DNA of 64,000 nt from Mytilus edulis. Taxonomy: Eukaryota; Mollusca; Bivalvia; Mytilida; Mytilidae. Below the pieces are notes generated by a model, which saw only the letters and a list, made by a program, of their open reading frames with translations, had not been told where the DNA came from and did no database searches. Made by a program: the position numbers and the translations under genes. Where the stretch lies: contig NC_092357.1 of the NCBI RefSeq assembly GCF_963676685.1, positions 16,729,607-16,793,606 of the forward strand. The letters run 5' to 3'. Shown in pieces: positions 44,001-56,625 of the stretch (position 1 is the stretch's first letter; each line of letters starts with the position of its first letter).

Positions 44001-47000
44001 TTCACATAGATAACATTTTATACGTTGGATTATAATTTTTTGATAATAATGTAATGTTTATTATTTGATATGTCATATTATTATCATACGCCTGAATTAA
44101 GCACAAAGCACGAAATTTGATATGATTCCGATATGTAAAAAGCTTTAAAACTGATTATAATGGATGTCGTAGACCAGACGAACGATGCTGTGTCAAACGT
44201 ATCATGGGATAGTTTCAACGAATCATATTTTTTTAGCCATCAATATTTTTCTAAAAAGGAATACCGTGAACTATTGTATGAGAACAGTTTAAGTTAGATT
44301 GCTTTTTAATGATGTTTCCTATTTCTGTAATACAACAATGAAAGGTTAAAGGTTATACTTACAGTTTTGACCTTTTGCTAAATAAAAAAAAGAGAACAAT
44401 AAAACTAGGGTATATTCAATATTAAACAATTAAAATCGACAAATTGTTAATTGAATACGACAACTATTTCTGTTATAATTAAAAAGTAAAATCACAAAAA
44501 TACTGAACTTAGAGGAAGATCAATTGGGAAAGTCCATAATCACATGGCAAAATCAAATAACAAAACGCATCAAAAACGAATGGACAAGAACTGTCATATT
44601 CCTGACTTGGTACAGGCATTTTCAAATGTAGAAAATTGTGGATTAAACCTGGTTCTATAGCGCTATAAAAATTATTGTAAACCGAACTACGTATATGACA
44701 TAACAAGTAAATCTTACAAAAAAGTACAAAAAAATTCGGAAAAAGTTGATAATCAACAGCAATACAGTATTAAACAAATGCAGTAAATTACTTTTTTTTT
44801 CATATTCTCGACGTAAAAAAAAATCTTTTTCTGGATCTAACATAGTAGCAGTACATGGTTTTCAATGCAGATTTTAACCTATACGTTCAAATATAAATTA
44901 TTTGAATAAAGTATATTTACCGACTATAACTAGTGGTGAATATCTTCCTGAACAAACGTCACAAATAGATGGCTCTTTTTTAAATGTCCCTGAAAGCAAT
45001 ATAAACAAAAATTTAGAATACTTTTGATGTACATTTCTTGGTATCGATCTTTTTTAAACAATTGAATTAAAATGAAATACAAACAAACGAAAAGTTTTTT
45101 TCTCGTGTAGTTTTGATTCTAACACTATTCCATAGCTTTGACATTTACACGGTCTGAAGGTTCTGGAATGTATTCATTATCTCGCAGTGTTACTGATAAA
45201 CTGCTACTCTGCGAAGTTATCGCCATCTTAGTAAAAAGTGCTTTGGTACTGACATGATTCATAACAACCATTTCTATTTTTCCGTTTTTGCAAATCATTA
45301 CAATTCATCAAATCCCTGTTGTTGTTACCTCATAAGCATTTAAGAGCATATCTATGATCCCATCGTTACAATTTTACTCGTGTCTAGGGAACACATGTGA
45401 TATATATTATTATATGACTATAAATTTTCTGTTTTCTCATTTGCTAAAAGCATAGGGAATCCTCTTTGATAAAACATTTTATTCACCGCGGGAAAAAATC
45501 ACCAGAGGATAATAAATTTAGAACAGCGTTCGTGTACCTAAATATAAATACTCCAAGGCAACGTCAAAGACGTAGATTTATGACGTCGTACAAATTTCGG
45601 GTTTTTCTTGTTCTTCTTATTTCTCTTCTTATTGTTTTACGGTATTTATTTTTTAAAGAAAATTTTATTGAATATTTCAACTTATGAAAATTAATAACTG
45701 CAAAAGCAGATGATGTATTTTGTATACAAATAGAGAGCAGTTTTAAAAGTATCTTGAGCAAATTCTAGAAAAATAGAAAAGGATATAAAGACATATTATA
45801 AAACATTTGCTGACTTTTGCTTTCAGTTGATAGAATGATTAATCAACCCCTGAGATATGACATTCACCCTCGTCCGTTGGCAATGGTGATTTTCATATCT
45901 CTGGGGTTGATAAATCATTGTATCAATTTAATCAAAAGTCAATAATTGTATAATGTCCACTTTATTATTAAGATAACAAATATTGGAATTTTTGTAATCC
46001 TTAAACTATACAAATTACATAATTTCAAATCAAGAGAATCGTAAAGAACACCTAACGCAATACATTTATTTAATTACAACACTTGTTTACAAAGCTACAC
46101 ATGACTATTAAAAGGTAAGTTGTTCATCAGTTTATTATTCCTATATTTTTTTAAAACTGTGTAAGAAAGTTTTGTATTATAAGCCGTGCAGGTAGTACTT
46201 CAATACTGGCATGAAAATATAGCTATTGTTTTATTCAAATGGCAACAGTTACGAATTGTGAATATTCCTCTTGCATAGCTTTGCTTCGTTGTCTGAATTT
46301 GAATTAATTTTAACTTTGATTCTTTTTTGTTTTGGATCAGTTCTTCAAAGTTTGTATACGGTTTGGGATCTTAAAATGTTTTGGCCTTTAAGATTACGAA
46401 TGAGACATTAATAGACAAATAAGCCCCGGTATAGTATAATTGGTATCGTTAATGTTATTGAAGAGATATTCACCAAAGTCTAATTATTGATACGTTAACT
46501 AAAAAACACACAGTAATTCCTTATTTGATCGATAATAATTCCTTTAAATTTCTCCGATGATAAATACATGAAAATATTGTGAAACTTAAGTGCCATCTCT
46601 TCCAGGCACGCCTGCCCTTAGAATCAAGTACCATTTTCATTATTGTGTAAGTTATACTAGCAACACATGCCGTTTACACTTCAAAGTTCGCCGCATAGAT
46701 TGTTTTTACAAAGTGTTATTGGTAGCTTGTTATCTATTTTAGACACTGCGTGAACCGTCCGACTGATTGTAAGTGATAAAGTAAGAAGAGACCCAATCTC
46801 TTAATAAGATGATAGGTAATTGTGCTTATCGTTGGAGTTTGTTTTTCGGGAGTCAGGTTTTTATGGTTGGTATGGACTATTGTACGGTTCAGCATTTACT
46901 AGTAATTGATTCCAAATTCCTTTTTTAAATGATATAAGTCGAAGGAGAATGTACAAAGTATTTTGAAAAATTGAAATATTCATGAAGACAATGTTTTGGA

Positions 47001-50000
47001 ATAAAGGCAGACATCTGGTTATCTGAAAAGTGGAGAAATCCAAGTTCACAAAAATACACAAGCAACATATTCTACAAAAGACTAAGAACTGTGCACAATG
47101 ATTCGCAATTATAACTGAGTGTAAAGTTTCAAGACTGTTTAGGATTCGTTGCATTATCATAACAATTTGGTAAACCAATCAAATCGGATTTACAACTTAA
47201 AATTAATAAATAATTATTTGACTTCTTACATAATAAGAGTAACTGAATAACATGCAGCACATGAATTTAGCATTTGCTTTTTGAGGTTCTTATTGTCTAT
47301 TTAATTTTAATTTTTGTATTATTTTATGTCTTTTCTAGTTATGTTTTTGATTTAATTAATGGATATTTTTGATTGTCCGTTTATCTTCAACCTTTCCGTA
47401 CCAAACGTTGCTTCACTACTTACTAAACACAAAGAGAGAAGTTTGGTGACAATTCAAATGGCTGCAAGTATATTTTTTTTCTTTCTAATTATTCTTTATG
47501 TCATTTATCTCGGTTTTAGACATACGATAGATTGATACATAAAAAATCAGATATCTGTGTATATGAACTAAACCACAATATTGTATCAAATGCAAAAAAA
47601 AAAAAAAAAATACACAGTTTCGTCTGCATTCTAATATAGTCACATTAATCTATAGCTATTAACAATCGTCATACAAGTTGGAGGTTAAAATTGCAATGAA
47701 ACCGGTTTTCGTCGGAAAATGCCTGTACCAAGTCAGAAATATGGCAGTGACTTTTGTTGCTTGTCTTGCTGATTAATAACAGTTGATATTTATTTGATTT
47801 CCTCTTTTTGAATTTGCCTCGGATTTTTTTTTATTATACCTTTTTATCGATGTTCAAATTTTGTAACTGGATTAGGGCAAACGAATCTTGCTATTCATAC
47901 ATAAAACATTACTCACTAGCTTGTGTAGCATAGATAAGGGAAACTCCGACTTTACTGTTAAAAGCAGTATATTTTATGCACCTGTACGTATTTCCAGATC
48001 TGTAAAAATGAAAGGACAAACAATATACATTTTGTACAACTTTTTTTTTATTAGAAAATACAGAACTAAGCACTAGTCATTTCTGGGGCCCTTTAAAGCT
48101 TGCTGATCTTTGTGAACTAAGGCTCTGTGTTGAAGGCCGTACTTTGAACTATAATTGTTTACATTTACAAATTGTGACCTGGATTGAGAGTTGTGTCATT
48201 GACACTCATATCACACCTTTAAATATCTATTCACCAAAGCACATGCACTCAATACATGATAACATGATATGAAAGATACGAAAAAATAAATAATTCTTCA
48301 ATCCTGTCAAAATTATTAAAATTTGAAAAATATAGAATTAATGTGGATTTATTATTATTCGTGGAAAGCTAGTTTTCGTAGATTTTGTATGTAAAGATGA
48401 ACCGCAATTTGAAATAATAAAAAAAATCAATGTTTCTATAGTCTTGTACATGTAGGCAGACTTTGGAAAAACTATGAAATTTAATTTTCCCCATATTTTC
48501 CCCTAAATTCATAAAACTTAGTACCTACTAATGAATCAACAGTCAGTTATATGATAAAAGCACAGTTATCTAAGACATGGCAGTTGCAATGTTACTTTTA
48601 CGTAATAAGCCTTAATTTTACATAAAAGAATATTTGAATCGTAGAATTTGGTTGATTTACCTGTGAGTCACAGCCTGTTCCATTTTATTTATGACCTTTA
48701 TTAAAGACTTCTTTTCGATAGAGACAAAAATCATATCTAAGAAACAATAACAATATATTCAGGTGAGAATATCTTAGCAGATTTTAGTTTTATTGATATC
48801 AAAGAAATTTCTTGGTATTCCTAAACGGAAGATATTATACACACAGACGAAGAAGTATACTTAGCTACAAAATCACTTTCATTTACCTGTGTATAATATA
48901 ACGCTAGTTTTTTGAAAAGTGGTGATTTTCTAAAATTATTTAATATTTCACAGTGGTATCATACTTTAACTTTGTTTAAACCTGTTTATTTACTTTATAC
49001 CTTAATTATTTATCCCTTATATTTGCATTCAGGTATCACAGATCAAATCTATTCGTTCATTATGTGTTAATTTGGGTTTTTTGATTGAGCTTAGCCTTCC
49101 AATTGATATTTTAAAGTGTGTGTTTCTATGTTTTGATGTTTTACTATTGTTTCAGAAAATGGAGAAGGTTTGGTACCATTAAAACGTTTAATCCCGCTGA
49201 AAATGTTAGCCCCTGTCTTAAGTCAGGAATATGTTGTACAGTAATTGTCGTTTGTTTATGTAGTTCATACGTGTTTCTCGTTCCTCGTTGTATTATAGAT
49301 TAGACCGTTGGTTTTCCCGTTTAAATGATTTTATGCTAGTAATTTTAGGGGCTCTTTATAGTTTGCTGTTCGGTGTGAACCAAGGCTCCGTGTTGAAGGT
49401 CGTACCTTGACCTATAATTGTTTACTTTTATAATTGTTACTTGGATTGAGAGTTGTCTCATTGGCACTCATACCATATCTTCCTATATCTATTTGTAAAT
49501 GTTTATGAAATTAGAGAAAATGAAGCTCTAAAAGAAATCATTGGAGACAAAATATGAAAATATAGATACTGATATATTACAAAACAAATCGTGATAGATA
49601 CAAGTTTTTCATTTTGTACGCAAGATCTAGTTCGAAACATCTAAAGGGTGCTATTTAATAGATAAAAACAGTTCTAGATTATATATATTACCCTATCTAG
49701 TTGAAGTCACACACAGACGTGTGAAAGGGTAATGAAAAGAAATCTAATTTTGAACGGCTAATTGTATTTGCAAAAATTAAATATCGTACCTTGATACAAG
49801 AAATGGTCCACGTCTTGCGTAACACACTCTTTCCTCCATACCATCTATTGTTAGAACTAAAGGATTTGAACACGACCAGACAAAGGTACTTCTGTCATTC
49901 ACCCAAGTTCCTACATCGAAGCGGAAACATGGGAACCTGCAATATTGTGCACTTGCTAAAAAAAAAAAGAAAACAAATCCGTAAATGATCTTCCAAAAGT

Positions 50001-51497
50001 TCTCAAACCAGATGACATTATGACAATCTAACCATGTACTTATGTTTGGTCCTTTTTGACTGTTCACCTGCAGAATAGTATATATATATATTATGTTATA
50101 GTTACATTGTCTACTAGGTGTTGGTCAATATGTCTCAGATACTGGTTCCACTTGTATAATCGCAGCTCGAATACACAAGCGGAGTTATACAAACTGATTA
50201 TTAATACTAGTACACATTTCAACGATTTCTTTCACATTATTAATCATTGGTACTTAATAGCGGTTAAGATAATGGCTACTGCAATCGATAACACCTAAAC
50301 AGAACTTGAAATTTGTAAATTTTCTTAACAGATCAAATGTGTTGGATAAAAGTATGTTGTTCGGCTATTTATTGCTTTTGATTGCATATTTGTCTTTTTT
50401 TTCTTTACACTGATTACGACTAAACGTAATTAGAAGTTAGGGCTACTTTTATTGCCTCGTCGAATGTGAGGACTATTATGAAGTTTCGGAACTCGTCAGC
50501 TGTTATTTGAAACATATCTTGAATTGTTTGTTTTGTTTTTAGGGAACATGTTTTCAATTTTAAAATAAAAATTGTCCCTTTTATATAAATTTACAACTTT
50601 AAGACTTAATATGAATTCGACTTCTTAGTGTACTTTTTTTTATCTGAAGTTGAAAAAAACGAAACGCTACACCACGGTTCACGTACATATGACTCAGTGG
50701 CGCTCAAATAAACGAAACGCTACACCACTGTTCACGTACATGTGACTCAGTGGCGCTCAAATAAACGAAACCCTACACCATGGTTCACGTACATATGACT
50801 CAGTGGCGCTCAAATAAACGAAACGCTACACCACGGTTCACGTACATATGAATCAGTGGCGCTCAAATAAACGAAACGCTACACCACGGTTCACGTACAT
50901 ATGACTCAGTGGCGTTCAAATAAAAAGAGTTGACAGCAAAATCAAACACAAAGTAAAAGGATATTGAAATAAACAGTTGTGTCACATACGTCTTATGTTA
51001 CTTTGGTTAAAATTATCTTATTCTCTGAAAAAAAAAATCAACATCTGATTTAAATGAACTTGTCATGTGAATACAAAAGTTGAGACAACTCGCCCAGTTA
51101 GAAAATCGCAACACAATGTCCACCAGTAATGCCGCCATAAAACACATAGAAAAAAAATACTTACAATTTGGAAATTCGTACACGCATTTCGTGTACATAA
51201 GTCTTACTAATGGCGCTCGAATTTTTAAACCCGTTTTTAAAAGGCGGAATCATATACAAAGTTGAAAATCATGCAAAACCAAAACATTCAGAAAAGTTGT
51301 GCCAACAAGTAGAACAATGATGACTATATTCGTTCAAATGTCTTTTGTTATCACTAGATATACTTTGCACTTTGCACTTTTCAGTTTATCTATATCATAT
51401 TGAAATTTATAATGGAGCATAACAAATACAAAGGAAATAACAAACCTTCCACGAAACATACGAACAGAAGCAAGATACTTGTTATCGTCCTTACCAT
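41051..51497 (-). CDS. secreted 12-cysteine protein, paralogue B, with three consecutive microexons
   Basis: Assembled from minus-strand exons with GT-AG borders: 51446-51497 (coding part), 49790-49955, 47917-47999, 44921-44989, 44363-44377 (15 nt), 43362-43379 (18 nt), 42730-42741 (12 nt) and 41051-41172. They total 537 nt, exactly as in paralogue A. The protein has a nearly identical signal peptide (MVRTITSILLLFVCFVEASA), then YCRFPCFRFDVGTWVNDR, RRGPFLVSRSGNTYRC, EPSICDVCSGRY, a microexon-coded linker AKGQNYELARQMISG, and a C-terminal module LGCNRPPMC...PCVDSKPIIDDGFMCNSCIRY. All 12 cysteines match A. It differs from A by three residues gained in the second exon/lost in the last exon. The C-terminal exon has diverged more than the rest. 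Family and function are uncertain, as for A. Confidence 0.83.
42730..42741 (-). CDS. 12-nt microexon of gene B
   Basis: Minus-strand TGATCTCGGGAC between TTTTTTTAACAG and GTAAGTTATT, phase 1 on both sides. It is aligned with 25139-25150 in gene A, and the intron bases at both edges are conserved too. Confidence 0.8.
43362..43379 (-). CDS. 18-nt microexon of gene B
   Basis: Minus-strand ACGAGCTGGCAAGACAAA between CTTTTTTCAG and GTAAGTTTTA, phase 1 on both sides. It encodes (Y)ELARQ(M) and aligns with 27163-27180. Confidence 0.82.
44363..44377 (-). CDS. 15-nt microexon of gene B
   Basis: Minus-strand CAAAAGGTCAAAACT between TTTTTATTTAG and GTAAGTATAA, phase 1 on both sides. It encodes (A)KGQN and aligns with 27615-27629. 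Confidence 0.82.
45415..45955. repeat. intron block of gene B related to 25975-26950, with a terminal hairpin
   Basis: It shares several blocks with the intron of gene A but in a different intron. Its right end contains an inverted repeat: aatgattaatcaacccctgagatatga (45834-45860) against tcatatctctggggttgataaatcatt (45893-45919). It may be a mobile element with a hairpin end. The frame at 45466-45687 is within it and has no family features. Confidence 0.5.
46000..47900. other. rest of the gene B intron between exons at 44921 and 47917
   Basis: No additional exon could be supported. The segment near 46741-46775 (gcgtgaaccg.ccgactgatt) is conserved with 28797-28825 in gene A but lacks usable splice sites. 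47595-47611 is a poly-A tract, and 47660-47790 is an inverted copy of the ctgacttggtacaggc repeat. The frame at 46861-47178 (minus) has no recognisable features. Confidence 0.4.
48085..49490 (+). repeat. two copies of one dispersed repeat in a gene B intron
   Basis: 48085-48220 and 49190-49485 share ggctctgtgttgaaggc / ggctccgtgttgaaggt, the cct(a)taattgtttac block and gattgagagttgt.tcattg. Both are plus strand. The same family is at 6440-6730, 9490-9630, 30375-30510, 39235-39375 and 60020-60130. The frame at 49118-49303 is part of it. Confidence 0.55.
50661..50925 (+). repeat. 53 bp minisatellite, five copies
   Basis: Five tandem units of exactly 53 bases begin with gaaacgctacaccac at 50661, 50714, 50767, 50820 and 50873. 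The units differ at only one to three positions each. It is in the first coding intron of gene B; gene A has a single diverged unit at 35091-35143. Very low divergence points to recent expansion or homogenisation. Confidence 0.95.
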
Positions 51498-51599
51498 GAT
51501 TCCTTTAATTCTGTAAAGAAAATAGCACAATACATCATGACCAATTAATAATTTATCGTTGATTTCTTGTTTCAAAACTCATATATATATATATAGTAT

Positions 51600-53480
51600 G
51601 TATATGTATACTGAAAAAATTCAATAATATATATTATTTGTTTGAATTCCGCCGAGGGAAGAACAACATTTAGTAATACAAATATGGAGGCAACAATGTG
51701 GGGGTTTATTTAAGACGAATTATATATAAATTATGGTGTGAGCTCGATATAACCACTGTTTATCCGATGAAGAAGAACAAAATACAAAATACAACATAGA
51801 AAACTAAAGACCGAGCTTTAAGAACCCCAGCAAAATACGGGGTTGATTTCAGGTTCTCTGGAAAGGTATGCAAATCAGGGATAGTGACCCATGTCGTGTT
51901 ACTCTTTAAAAAAAAGGTGATTAATCAAATCAATTGATTGCGACATCACGCAATAGCGGAATTGGTAATTCAATTTCATCTAACACCTAGACATCACAAA
52001 TATATTAACTATCAGTCAATAGTGAAATTTGAAAATGAAAAAAGACTTTGTGTTAAAGGTCATATTATAGACAAGATCAATTAGACCATTGATAAACTGT
52101 TTATCGTTTTTCGTGTGATAACGTTTACGGTACGAAATATACTGCACCAGATGCGCATTTCAACAAACAAGGTCTCTTCATTGCTGTGTGATAGCGCTGA
52201 ATTTGTGTTAATTGTGCATCTTTTTTTTTGAATTATTTAATATGAGTATTGTTCTTAATTCGAACATTTCCGGACTTATACTGATAAACTGCATTATAGT
52301 TATTGTTTTTACAATATATTTTTTTTCTCGAATCATAATGTTTGAGAAATTATGTCTTCCAAACTTGTCCGTCAATATATTTATATTCAGTTTCAAATTT
52401 TCAAACTAGATAGGAATTATCTAAAACGTTTTATATTATGATCGAGGCTTTCTTTTTGTCAATGAATTAGATTTTTTTTTTTATCTATAACGTAAAACAA
52501 AGAAGACCTTTTACAAGCATGACTGTGATTTAGGCATAACCTTTTTGTTTAATCCTTTGATTACTAATTGTATGTGTTTTAATTGTAATTATAATATCCC
52601 GTTTCTATTATAAAACTGTAATCAAGCAAACTTCTGAAAATCTAAAAATCTGAAACTTGAAAACCTAAGCAACGCATTTGTTAGTTTACAAATGACGTCA
52701 TTACATACTCACCTTTTAATTGAGATATACATGTATCAGTTGTGTAGCTTGAGATTTAACATTATCACACAGAAAAATCAACGGAAAATTAATGGAATAG
52801 GCGAAAACAACACATATTAGTTTAGTTATTTCTCAAGGTACTAAATATTAACACAATCATTGATTATTAGTATAACTGTATTATTCTCCAGAAAGTTTGA
52901 CTGAAATAATGTGCAGCTTACGTCTGAGCGCTCCGGATTCTTACTTCAAAATATGTTGTATTTGACGTCTATATCAATCACAGTTTCATGTCAAAGATCA
53001 TATACATAATATTGTTATACATTTCATCTTAATTTTGCTTTGTAGTGCACACCTCATATACTCATCAATTTATTTAAAATTAGGGTTTTTGTGACTGACT
53101 AGACAAATTTTTTTCTAAAGATTTACTACAACTTTTTTCTAAGGTTATTATAATCGTCACACATTTTTTTCTTTGGTCAATTAAAAACCATGGTACTAGT
53201 AACAAATACGCCAATTGAAGTCTTTTTTGCGTGAAACGCTCAAGACTCAAAACTCGGGATGACAGAATATTTAAAATAAAAACAGTAAGGAAAAAAAGTG
53301 GTACTTGCCGTCTTAATTTGAATAAATGGAAATATCCTATTGTTGAAAATGAAGGAATAAGAAAAAAAAAGTATTTTTATGCATGATATCCTCGCTACTT
53401 TTAAAGATTGAGCAACATGCACGCAAAATGCTACGGAAACGGGCATCAAATACTTTTCCATTGTATAATTAGTGACACGC
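51600..53480. repeat. upstream region of gene B, duplicated directly at 57118-58950
   Basis: The segment starts with tatatgtatactgaaaaaa and runs through gaattccgccgag, ccactgtttatccgatga, ccccagcaaaatacggggtt, the conserved leader-exon donor (near 52920) and the aaatgacgtcattaaa/caca block. The same order occurs at 57118-58950. The copy starts only ~90 bases above the signal exon of gene B. The part from 52500 on also aligns to 36765-37560 upstream of gene A. Confidence 0.8.
52920..53010 (-). promoter_or_regulatory. candidate 5' leader exon and promoter of gene B
   Basis: Minus-strand donor GAC|GTAAGCTGC (GT at 52918-52919) ends a non-coding segment with the gatatagacgtc and tatgatctttgacatgaaa blocks shared with gene A and with the orphan copy. 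The signal exon of gene B has its own acceptor (CTTTACAG at 51511-51518) 13 bases before the ATG, implying splicing from an upstream leader exon such as this one. Confidence 0.5.
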
Positions 53481-54800
53481 GTTGTAATGTTAAAGCAGTT
53501 TGAATTGCATTTGATTTTGTCACATGATAGTTGCTACAATAGATGGAACATGTCAACAGTCATCTGCGACACAGATATGTCAAAGCGTTCGAAATTCCAA
53601 TCATCAACTTAATTAATAATCCTTTATGAATAGATTCCATATAAGCTTCCGCTCCTTTTCACCGTAATTCGAATTGGAAACGCAAACCCTGGAATATCTT
53701 ATCAATTAAGAACATATATAGTAAAGTAAGCTTAAGTCATTCCTCATAGACTGAAAGTAATTTTCTGACGATATCATGTTACTAGAAATTTACAGCGCAA
53801 GCAAATAGGATCCGTATTTTAAAATTAAAATGTTGGTAATTTTTATGCCATTTATCATACTATTTGCAATGGACATTTTAAAAACTAATTATAGATACGA
53901 TTCCCATGTATTTGTTCCGTTAACTATATATTCTCAACTAATAACATATGAATTATCTATTATGACATGTATTTTAATGGTAAAACAATTTAGGGAAAAG
54001 TTTTTTTTGGATGACCTATTTACATCTTACAAAATTTTTTTGGTAAAAAGCGCGTGAACTGTTTATGAATATATAACATGTATAATGAGTTTTACATGTT
54101 ACATGTGTGTTTTATGCTCTTACACACACAACTCTCATCCCCATTAAAACATACACAACAGACGTTGAAATAAGAAGTATCGAAATACATAAAGACGAAC
54201 CGTTTGATATTATAATATATTGTTTAATAGCTAATCAATCAAAATTGAAACATAGTTATTTCTAAAACTTAATAAGGAGAAAAGTTTATTGATTGACAGT
54301 GACAGTGACAGTAAAAATGGAACATCAAGATCATAAAAAACATTAAAAATAGACCTACAGATAAAAGTCCATAAATGACATTGAACATAACAGCGAGTTA
54401 CAAGGAAGTCGAGAAATGAGTAAAAATTGCTCAAACATCAATGCCAGGCCTTACAACAAAATAATTACGTATTTAAAAAATATTACTAAAAATAGTAAAA
54501 AAAAACCAAACCCAGACGTTTTAGCAGCAACATTATACTATACCGAAACAAAGGAAATGAACTAGGATTGTTGTGAAAACACTCAACTAAAACATTGTTA
54601 ATGATCTAAGATGTTTTAGAAGAATGAACAGGTAATTTCCCCAGGAATAGATTACCTAAGCTAAACTGTATCCCTCCTCAATGCTCTTTAACATCATAAT
54701 TTATTTGGCTGTTTTGACTTTTTTGATTCGAGCGTCACTGATGAGTCCGCTGTAGACGAAACGCTAGTCCGGCGTACAGAACTTATATCCGACCATCTAT
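53480..54800. other. upstream flank of gene B
   Basis: 53880-54170 aligns with 37560-37800 upstream of gene A (cgattcccatgt, ggtaaaaagcgcgtga, cacaacag.cgttgaaata). 54200-54790 is repeat sequence ending in an inverted copy of the short dispersed repeat (gagcgtcactgatgagtc at 54729). No gene is seen; the frame at 53830-54057 is unsupported. Confidence 0.5.
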
Positions 54801-54801
54801 A

Positions 54802-55116
54802 GTGACTTTTTGTCCCTATTTGACAGATACAGATTTAATGACTCTACCATTCAAAACTTTATATCTCCCTGTTTCGATAATACGAAACTGTAAGTTGTCG
54901 AACTTTAGATATGATCCCTATGGCCATTGTATAACTGGGGACCTTAACATCGTCCAAGACAGAGAAGTTAAAAACTTTTTGAAAACAGGACCAAAATATC
55001 GTCCTACCTCAAGACAATTTGCTTTCAGAACACCATACACATCTCTGAAACTTGATTTTAAACGAAAATGGATACTTTTAGGACTTCGTTTCGTCCAAGT
55101 CAATCTTCAGATATAA
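54802..55116 (+). pseudogene. retroelement polyprotein fragment
   Basis: The 104-residue open frame contains YDPYGHCITGDLNIVQDREV and a KNFLKTGPKYRPTSRQFAF stretch. I recognise this from memory as a conserved segment upstream of the reverse-transcriptase domain of the mussel retroelement whose later part lies at 2511-3770. It is short, flanked by repeat sequence, and followed by a fragment (55060-55110) that recurs near 58960-59010. It interrupts the alignment between the upstream regions of genes A and B, so it was inserted after their duplication. Confidence 0.6.
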
Positions 55117-55359
55117 CTCCGGTTATTTTGTTCCCGTCGAGGAGACCGATGGGGCTCTCGAATTACCTTGTTTTCCAACACCATAATAACATACTTTCCA
55201 GTGTCCTAATACTCCCTTTGTATTGGGTTGGTGACTATCCATGGTGGTCGGTTGAATATGAGTAGTACAAATTTTCTATTAATCCTTATAGGGAGTATAC
55301 ACTGATTACACTGTATCCTGGTATTTCCCGATAGGGTTATCAAAAAACAGAAGCAGTCA

Positions 55360-56330
55360 CGCTAAAAAATGTACATTAAACAAGGCATTTCATGATGCAA
55401 ATTATTGAACTTATTTGTTTTTATATGACCAACATATGCTTTTTTTCATGAACATATAATTTATTTCATGAAAACGTATTTTGATTTGTTATGTACATAT
55501 TTTGTTTTTGTAAATACAAATATAATGTTTATGGACAACTACAGTCAAATCTGTTTAAACTAAACATGTTCTTAAGTCAAGTCATATCAAATTATATGCG
55601 TTGTGAACGTGATCAAACCGAACATATATTAATCTTTTATGCATTCATATTTCATTTTATGAACAAATTGTTTACTTAATGAATATATCTATAGTTTATT
55701 TTTTGGAACACATATTTAATTTTTATGGAAATACATATAGTTTATGTACATATATGTCATTTTTTGGTGATATTGCAATGTTTGACACGCCATACATGAC
55801 AATGCTGTTAGAGAAATATCTCATGTTATATTATTGTTGATAGTAATAAAACGTTGTCTCAACAACGTGTGTCTTTCTTCCTCATTTTCAAGAAAGACTG
55901 CACATGTTCTATACAAAAATATACCTCATTCTTATTCAGTTTACAATTATTTTTAATAAAATTGTATGATGTTTAATTCACAACTGACCACATTGTGCCA
56001 TTATTCGCATTGACAATTTTTTTGACCACGAACATCACTGAAGAGATATGTATTGTCGAAATACGCATCTGGTGTAGTAAATGTAAGTCAAATACATATT
56101 TGTTAAAAAACCGTTTCCACATCAACGTTTTACACACATTTTCAAGCAAAAATGCATTTATGTACATCCAGTATGACCATGAGAGTAGGATATTTGTTCC
56201 GATTTGATATCTGTGTGATGTATCCCTATAACTGTGACACAAAGGCCTTTTCCATTTTGATTGAGTGTAATGTTAATGAATCATTTATAATTATGCATCC
56301 TATTTGTCTTGCCTGTCAAAATATCTGTTA
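55360..56330. repeat. duplicated outer flank of gene B
   Basis: It aligns in order with 37850-38640 upstream of gene A, and from about 55775 with 59870-60480. It carries the aacatcactgaagagatatg / gaaatacgcatctggtgtag dispersed motif pair (also at 38445, 56900, 57665 and 60245). No coding frame. Confidence 0.6.
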
Positions 56331-56625
56331 GAAACACAACCAGAATTCTTCAAGTGCACATAGATCATTCATAAAAAAAATCTTTTTTCTAAACAAAAAG
56401 ATTTAATGAAATACAATTTTAAAGTTAGATATGAAAAGAAAGCTTTTATAATACATGAAAACTTCTGTTTAGTATTAAATCTAAATTGAGATCCATTTTG
56501 TTTCATCTTGTGATCAATTTTATTTGGCAATCGCCAATGGCAGTCAGCAGGGTTAAAGAACATCAGTTGTTTGACCTATTAGTCAAATGCGTTTTGTTTA
56601 AATATACTTTTTCATTTTTTTTATC

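Larger units (their letters stand above)
42945..44690 (+). repeat. dispersed repeat copies in gene B introns
   Basis: Two plus-strand copies of one repeat lie at about 42945-43110 and 44490-44680 (cggaaagtccctt/cataatcac.., ctgacttggtacaggcat, gtggattaaacctggttct). Retroelement tail copies lie at 43660-43790 and 43800-43990. They flank but do not disrupt the 18-nt and 15-nt microexons. The same repeat occurs at 59150-59330 and 59560-59700. Confidence 0.55.

Noticed and set aside
46741-46780. Segment conserved between genes A (28797) and B as an additional exon
   Set aside because: No usable acceptor and donor pair in either copy, and the assembled proteins are already complete and equal in length.
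46861-47178. 105-residue minus-strand open frame
   Set aside because: It has no counterpart in gene A, no recognisable features, and lies in an AT-rich intron.
50661-50925. Regular repeats resembling a CRISPR array
   Set aside because: The 53 bp units are directly contiguous with no unique spacers, in a eukaryotic intron; it is a minisatellite.
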